A stretch of 41,798 nucleotides of DNA from assembly GCF_001436505.1 (NCBI RefSeq), contig NZ_AYYI01000030.1, positions 1-41,798 on the forward strand, given 5' to 3'. The stretch comes from Loigolactobacillus rennini DSM 20253. Lineage in GTDB: Bacteria; Bacillota; Bacilli; Lactobacillales; Lactobacillaceae. Shown here one piece after another: positions 37,645 through 41,798 of the stretch; positions within the stretch are counted from its first letter, which is position 1; each line of letters opens with the position of its first letter. Under the pieces are notes generated by a model. The model did no database searches. It saw only the letters and a program-made list of their open reading frames with translations, and was not told where the DNA came from. The position numbers were made by a program, and so were the translations under genes.

Positions 37645-39373
37645 GTTGCTCCCCCTTTCCTAATTGTGACGCCATAATTTCCTGATAAATTGGATTGTGT
37701 GCCTTCAGTTCCTGATGAGTGCCTTTGCCAACTAATTTACCGTCATCTAAGACGAGAATTAAATCAGCGTCGGCAACAGTCGCAATTCTTTGTGCCACAA
37801 TAACCACAATTCGGTTTTGAATGCGGCTATCTTCGCGTAACTCTTGTCGTAACTGCGAGTCCGTTTTGAAATCCAATGCGGAAAATGAATCATCAAACAC
37901 ATAAACAGCTGCATCCTTAACCAAAGCCCGGGCAATGGCCAACCGTTGCCGCTGACCACCAGAAAAATTACCGCCGCCTTGTTCAACATAAGTATCTAAA
38001 CCATCTTCTGCGGCAATAAATTTATCTGCCCGCGCAATTCGCAGTGCATGCCAAATGGCATCATCACTAGCATTAGGATCGCCATACTGCATATTCTCGC
38101 GGATAGTGCCGGTGAAAAGAATTGCAGTCTGCGGCACAAACGAAACAGCGGCACGTAAATCATGTTGGCTAAACTGTCGAATATCTGTGTCATTTAACAT
38201 AATTTTACCGGACTCTGCATCATAAAAGCGCGGTAATAAGTTAACAAGTGTCGTTTTACCAGAACCAGTTCCTCCGATAATAGCCACGGTTTGTCCACTT
38301 TTTGCACTAAAATCAATATCCTGCAATGCTTTTTTTTCAGCACCTGCATAACGATAATCAACGTGTTGAAAATCAAGTTGACTGTGATCAAAATTAGCAG
38401 GCAATGCTGTTTTTGTTTTTGGCTCTTTCAACTTAGAATTTAACGCCAAGACCTCCTGGATCCGCAAAGCCGAAGCTTGTGCTCGAGGAATAAAGACAAA
38501 TACCATGGATAGCATCATAAAACTCATCAAAATTTGCATAGCGTAAGTCATAAAGGCAATCAAATTCCCTACTGGCATTGAAAAATCAGCGATTAATTTA
38601 CCACCAAACCAAGTGATACCAATATTAGTGACACTCATCATCAATGTCATAATCGGGAACATCAACGCCATAATGCTAAAAACTTTAATGGCATTTTTTG
38701 TATAATCTTGGTTAGCGTCTTCGAAACGCTGCTGTTCAAAATGATCACGCCGAAAAGCACGGATCACCCGCACCCCTGTTAGACCTTCACGAAAAATTAA
38801 ATTAATTCGATCCGTCTTAGTTTGCATCGCCCGGAACAACGGTACGGCAAAACGCATAATTAAACCGATGAAGATGGCCAAAACTGGCAATACTACCAAG
38901 AAAATCATCGTTAATTGATGGTTTTTGTTATAAGCTAAAAAACTCGCACCAACTAACATAATCGGTGCCATGATCATCATTCGTAGCGCCATCATCGCCA
39001 CATTTTGAATTTGCACCACGTCATTTGTGGTCCGAGTAATCAATGACGACGTTTCAATTTGATCAAATTCATCATTTGAAAAATTGATAATTTTACGATA
39101 AATATCTGAACGTAATTTTTGGCCCAAGCCTTGTGATGTACGAGCAGCTAAGAAAACATTTCCCGCTGCTGCAACAACACTCAGTAGCGCAAAGGCAATC
39201 ATTTCTAGGCCAACTTCCCAAATGTAATTAATGTTGCCTTTAGCAACACCATTGTTAACAATATTAGCGGTCAAACTGGGCAAATTTAAGTTACTGATCA
39301 CCTGCAAAATCATAAATAAAAAGGCACCAATAACTGCCCAAATGGACATCCGCCCACGTGCTATTTTAAGCAT
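37637..39373 (-). CDS. Heterodimeric ABC exporter subunit with the degenerate ATPase site (EfrA/LmrC-like)
   Basis: The 578-residue half-transporter has six membrane helices (about 10-300) and an ATPase domain with Walker A GGTGSGKTT (367-375), Q-loop Gln415 and intact signature FSGGQ (470-474). The Walker B sequence VFDD has Asp495 in place of the catalytic Glu, and the switch position is Gln528 (VAQRI) instead of His. These changes define the non-catalytic site of asymmetric exporters. It is co-transcribed with the TetR gene (24 bp upstream) and the second subunit (8-bp overlap). Confidence 0.93.
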   Translation of the reverse strand: MLKIARGRMSIWAVIGAFLFMILQVISNLNLPSLTANIVNNGVAKGNINYIWEVGLEMIAFALLSVVAAAGNVFLAARTSQGLGQKLRSDIYRKIINFSNDEFDQIETSSLITRTTNDVVQIQNVAMMALRMMIMAPIMLVGASFLAYNKNHQLTMIFLVVLPVLAIFIGLIMRFAVPLFRAMQTKTDRINLIFREGLTGVRVIRAFRRDHFEQQRFEDANQDYTKNAIKVFSIMALMFPIMTLMMSVTNIGITWFGGKLIADFSMPVGNLIAFMTYAMQILMSFMMLSMVFVFIPRAQASALRIQEVLALNSKLKEPKTKTALPANFDHSQLDFQHVDYRYAGAEKKALQDIDFSAKSGQTVAIIGGTGSGKTTLVNLLPRFYDAESGKIMLNDTDIRQFSQHDLRAAVSFVPQTAILFTGTIRENMQYGDPNASDDAIWHALRIARADKFIAAEDGLDTYVEQGGGNFSGGQRQRLAIARALVKDAAVYVFDDSFSALDFKTDSQLRQELREDSRIQNRIVVIVAQRIATVADADLILVLDDGKLVGKGTHQELKAHNPIYQEIMASQLGKGEQHE

Positions 39374-39396
39374 TTACTCACTTCCCAAATTTAAAA

Positions 39397-40032
39397 TTAA
39401 TGCTGGTTTGCTGGTCTAACCGCAACACCATGTTCTAACCAATCCAAAGTACGCGTAAATTCATGCTTTAATTGCGTAACCGAGACTTTCTGACCTTGTT
39501 GCTGACGAAAATAATAAGAACCTAAAGTTTGAAAAACTGTCGCCATCAAGATCCGCATCAGCATTTTCAATTCATGCTCATTAGTAATACGCAAGCATGA
39601 CGTATCAACCAAAGAATAAAACTCACGATCATGATGAGCTTTATGACTTGCAAAACTCATTTTATGGCCGTTTTTGTAACTCATATTCAAAAAAAGATTA
39701 CGATAAAATGGTGCATCTTGCCCAGCGGTAATTTCACCGATCAATCTGGAGAAATACTGGCGAAAAGAAATAAATAAGTCGCCGTGATTATCTCTTAAGG
39801 TTTTTAACCACAAATTTTTATGCTCCTGATTCAATTTTTCAAAATAATAATAATAAAGATCAGTTTTGTCTTTAAAATACTGGTAAAAGCTCCCTCGCGG
39901 AATACCAGCAGTCGCAATAATTTTATTAATCGACGCATCATATAATGGCACACGTGAAAATTCTTGTCGCGCGGCTTTTAATAAACGTTGCTGTTTTGCC
40001 TGCGACAAATTAAAAAAGGTCTTAGTCGGCAT
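39397..40032 (-). CDS. TetR/AcrR-family repressor of the ABC exporter
   Basis: The 211-residue protein has a TetR helix-turn-helix at about residues 15-62 (SINKIIATAGIPRGSFYQYFKDKTDLYYYYF). The C-terminal ligand domain is helical and variable. GAAGGAAGG precedes the ATG. It is the first gene of the operon with the two exporter subunits, so it probably senses an exported compound and represses its own operon. Two ATGACA-N3-TGTCAT-type palindromes overlapping the promoter are the likely binding sites. Confidence 0.9.
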   Translation of the reverse strand: MPTKTFFNLSQAKQQRLLKAARQEFSRVPLYDASINKIIATAGIPRGSFYQYFKDKTDLYYYYFEKLNQEHKNLWLKTLRDNHGDLFISFRQYFSRLIGEITAGQDAPFYRNLFLNMSYKNGHKMSFASHKAHHDREFYSLVDTSCLRITNEHELKMLMRILMATVFQTLGSYYFRQQQGQKVSVTQLKHEFTRTLDWLEHGVAVRPANQH

Positions 40033-40054
40033 TTAGTACCACCTTCCTTCAATT

Positions 40055-40115
40055 ATGACACCTTGTCGTTTAAATGACAATATGTCATTATAAAGGTGTT
40101 AGTATCGGATTGCAA
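40055..40115 (-). promoter_or_regulatory. Promoter and tandem TetR operators
   Basis: The minus strand has TTGCAA (40110-40115), 17 bp, TATAAT (40087-40092). A palindrome AATGACA-ATA-TGTCATT (40073-40089) overlaps the -10 and start. A second, ATGACA-CCT-TGTCGT (40055-40069), lies in the leader with its centre 19 bp away. ACACCTT (40058-40064) and AAGGTGT (40093-40099) also form an outer inverted repeat. This is a good layout for autorepression. Confidence 0.75.
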
Positions 40116-40164
40116 GCAAAAAGATAGCCTTATTGCTAAAAATTAATAACAACCGGCTATTCCG

Positions 40165-40173
40165 TGTTATGAT
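40165..40173 (+). promoter_or_regulatory. Extended -10 promoter of the CPBP gene
   Basis: TGTTATGAT at 40165-40173 on the + strand is an extended -10. No good -35 is seen. The start codon would lie only about 15 nt after the transcription start. Confidence 0.45.
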
Positions 40174-40194
40174 GAGTTTACTTTCATTCACGAG

Positions 40195-40881
40195 GTGACC
40201 GTTATCAATGTCAAAAATTCAAAGTGGGCACTTGTGCGCCACTTATGTTATTTTATTGGTCTATTAATTGCAGAACAATTACCACTAGCTGGTCTTAGTT
40301 TAGCCAGTCTTTTTATTAAACAAGGCCAAAATCAGCTAGTTCTTCTTATAGGTAGCTTATTTTTAAGCATCACCATTTTAATCGCCATTTTATTTTGGCA
40401 AGTTTATTTAAAAGCTGTTCATGATAATCATAATGAATTCCAACAGCCTTTACACAAAGCTGATTGGTTGATGATTGCTTTAGGTTTTGGCGCCATGGTG
40501 GTTATCAATCTAGTAACAGTTCCATTTATCAAAACAACGGGTAACGGCAACGTCAACAGTTTACTGAGTTTGCTGCAAAGCTTTTTGTTTTTTATGCTAT
40601 TTTTCATTGCCTTTATTGGCCCAGTTTTAGAAGAAGTGTTGTTTCGCGGTTTATTTTTAAATTGGTTTTTTACTGGACACCGCAACATTAGTATGATACT
40701 GAGTGCACTTATCTTTGGGACATTTCACGTCGACTTTACCAACGGACAAATTGATCCAATTTACTGGCTTTCAAAAATTTTATTAGGCTTCATTTTAGTC
40801 TTAGTGTATAATCACACTAAAAATTTAAAAGCATCAATTTTACTACACATTTTAAACAACACTTTAGCAGCCTTTATCTAA
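40195..40881 (+). CDS. CPBP-family intramembrane metalloprotease
   Basis: The 228-residue membrane protein has about six to seven hydrophobic segments and the four CPBP (Abi) motifs: EEVLFRG (Glu146, Glu147, Arg151), FGTFH (His178), and HILNN (His218, Asn222). Bacterial members include proteins implicated in bacteriocin self-immunity and Rce1-like proteases. No bacteriocin gene is seen here. The GTG start at 40195 is uncertain because GAGGTG overlaps it rather than preceding it. An ATG at 40208 is out of frame. It is divergent from the TetR operon. Confidence 0.85.
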   Translation: MTVINVKNSKWALVRHLCYFIGLLIAEQLPLAGLSLASLFIKQGQNQLVLLIGSLFLSITILIAILFWQVYLKAVHDNHNEFQQPLHKADWLMIALGFGAMVVINLVTVPFIKTTGNGNVNSLLSLLQSFLFFMLFFIAFIGPVLEEVLFRGLFLNWFFTGHRNISMILSALIFGTFHVDFTNGQIDPIYWLSKILLGFILVLVYNHTKNLKASILLHILNNTLAAFI

Positions 40882-40900
40882 TCAGCTAACTGAGTAAATC

Positions 40901-40930
40901 TTGAGTTCAGTATCGCTTATTTGTTAGAAT
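40901..40930 (+). promoter_or_regulatory. Promoter of the right-hand lipoprotein gene
   Basis: TTGAGT (40901-40906) and TAGAAT (40925-40930) are 18 bp apart, with TG one base before the -10. Confidence 0.6.
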
Positions 40931-40971
40931 AGCAAATGATAGGTAGCTAAAAATGGAAGGGGTACACCAGT

Positions 40972-41550
40972 ATGAAAAAAGTCTTCAGTGTGTTATTAGT
41001 TAGTGTTGCTACCTTAACACTGGCGGGATGTCAAAGTAATAACAGTAGCAAAACACAGCAGTCAACAAAGCAGGAAACAAGCCAAGTAAGCAAAAATGCT
41101 CAATCAAAACAGGCAAGTTCCAATACTAGTAAAAAAACGGCTGCTGCAGAAAGTTCTGACAAAACAACTAGTGATGCTTCTAGTAGTAAACAAACTTCTA
41201 GTACCAGTGATTCAGCCACTAGTCAAAGTCAGACACAACAGCAAACCAGCAATCAAACAACTGCTAATGCACAAAATTTGACTTCACAACAAGTACAAAA
41301 TTGGGTTGCTCGTTATTTAGATGGCAATTACCAAACTGGTGATTTAACTTATACTATGAATAAAGATCAAAATGGTGAGTTATTGATTCAAGTAAAAGAA
41401 AATCATCAAAGCACCAACATGCAAAACCAAGGTGCTGACCCTAATACTTCTCCAACAATTGGCTGGTTCAAAGTCAACAGTCAAGGTCAATTATTAAAAT
41501 CCCCTGATGCAGGTGCTTCTTGGAATGTCGTTAGCAACAGTTACCAATAA
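40972..41550 (+). CDS. Lipoprotein with a Ser/Thr/Gln-rich stalk and small C-terminal domain
   Basis: The 192-residue product has a type II signal peptide with lipobox LAGC (Cys20) and so should be anchored outside the membrane. Residues about 23-98 are low complexity (Ser, Thr, Gln, Lys, Ala), a likely unstructured spacer through the wall. The C-terminal part (about 100-192, beginning NLTSQQVQNWVARYLDG and containing TIGWFKVNSQGQL) looks globular. I do not recognise a function. GGAAGGGG lies before the ATG. Its design matches the prophage lipoprotein at 916-1512, although the C-terminal domains are not clearly alike. Confidence 0.82.
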   Translation: MKKVFSVLLVSVATLTLAGCQSNNSSKTQQSTKQETSQVSKNAQSKQASSNTSKKTAAAESSDKTTSDASSSKQTSSTSDSATSQSQTQQQTSNQTTANAQNLTSQQVQNWVARYLDGNYQTGDLTYTMNKDQNGELLIQVKENHQSTNMQNQGADPNTSPTIGWFKVNSQGQLLKSPDAGASWNVVSNSYQ

Positions 41551-41579
41551 TAACTGCATTACAATATAATCATGATATA

Positions 41580-41623
41580 AAAACTGCCAAAGTGTTTCTC
41601 TGAAACATTATTTGGCAGTTTTT
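41580..41623 (+). terminator. Terminator of the right-hand lipoprotein gene
   Basis: AAAACTGCCAAA (41580-41591) and TTTGGCAGTTTT (41611-41622) pair, with an inner TGTTTC/GAAACA stem around a 3-nt loop and a run of T at the end. It starts 30 bp after the stop. Confidence 0.93.
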
Positions 41624-41701
41624 ATTAATTAACATCAGTAGTCAAGATAGTGCAAAATTTGTGCAAAACAGATCCGCCTGTCAGGGCGTTTTACAGCAAA
41701 T

Positions 41702-41741
41702 AAAAAAATGACAGACGCTGTTATAGCAACGTTTGTCATTT
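41702..41741 (-). terminator. Terminator of a minus-strand gene entering from the right
   Basis: AAATGACAGACG (41706-41717) and CGTTTGTCATTT (41730-41741) form a 12-bp stem with one G-U or mismatch. On the minus strand it is followed by T-runs (41702-41708). It overlaps the stop codon of the partial frame described next. Confidence 0.75.
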
Positions 41742-41796
41742 ACGGGTCTAGAATTTTTGGTGTTGGAAAGTATTTCCATTCCAAAAGTACTAGGCC
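41740..41796 (-). CDS. Possible 3' end of a minus-strand gene, partial
   Basis: One minus-strand frame is open from the window edge and ends in EWKYFPTPKILDP before a TAA at 41740-41742. A good minus-strand terminator begins at the stop codon, which supports a real gene whose body lies to the right. Only about 18 residues are visible, and I do not recognise the family. Confidence 0.35.
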   Translation of the reverse strand, partial: GLVLLEWKYFPTPKILDP

Positions 41797-41798
41797 CT

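Noticed and set aside
40195-40881. Bacteriocin immunity protein
   Set aside because: The CPBP family includes such proteins, but no bacteriocin precursor, double-glycine leader or dedicated transporter is visible around it.

Overview
The window looks like a chromosomal segment of a low-GC Gram-positive bacterium, most probably a member of the Lactobacillaceae. The reasons are the AT-rich codon use, the sufC-D-S-U-B gene order, a T-box RNA upstream of metNPQ, a Zn-ribbon MurT ligase, small lactobacillal families (DUF1146, EpuA, DUF2969), and a short-chain dehydrogenase that closely resembles the R-specific alcohol dehydrogenase of Lactobacillus brevis. I do not name a species.

Region 1 (1-3070) is the inner edge of a prophage or phage remnant. 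It holds an ImmA/IrrE metallopeptidase, a small membrane protein, a low-complexity lipoprotein and an intact tyrosine integrase, all on the + strand, and ends at paired arm-type repeats beside the suf terminator. The rest of the element lies to the left of the window. The gap in front of the integrase carries the most unusual signal here: a minus-strand promoter followed by a perfect terminator, which together outline an RNA of about 75 nt antisense to the lysogeny transcript.

Region 2 (3080-11690, - strand) is the Fe-S assembly operon sufCDSUB, with its promoter and a leader inverted repeat, then the methionine importer metN-metP-metQ under a Met-specific T-box.

Region 3 (11698-16740, - strand) is a cell-envelope cluster: rodA, a DUF2969 gene, yidD, epuA, mbl, murA and a DUF1146 gene. 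The DUF1146-murA unit has a terminator-like hairpin immediately after its predicted transcription start.

Region 4 (16830-29582, - strand) is housekeeping: the complete F1Fo ATP synthase operon (atpBEFHAGDC, with an intercistronic terminator-like hairpin after atpE), then upp, glyA, a Sua5-type gene, prmC, prfA and tdk.

Region 5 (29771-41798) is more mixed. murT stands alone without an adjacent gatD and ends in a very long palindrome. Two alcohol dehydrogenases, both preceded by cre-like CcpA sites, suggest glucose-controlled redox balancing. They are followed by manA, a serine hydrolase, and a TetR-regulated heterodimeric ABC exporter with tandem operators. The segment ends with a CPBP membrane protease, a second low-complexity lipoprotein, and the possible 3' end of a minus-strand gene at the right edge.

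No rRNA, tRNA, CRISPR array or complete insertion sequence was recognised. All promoter, operator and hairpin calls come from reading the sequence and were not folded or searched computationally.
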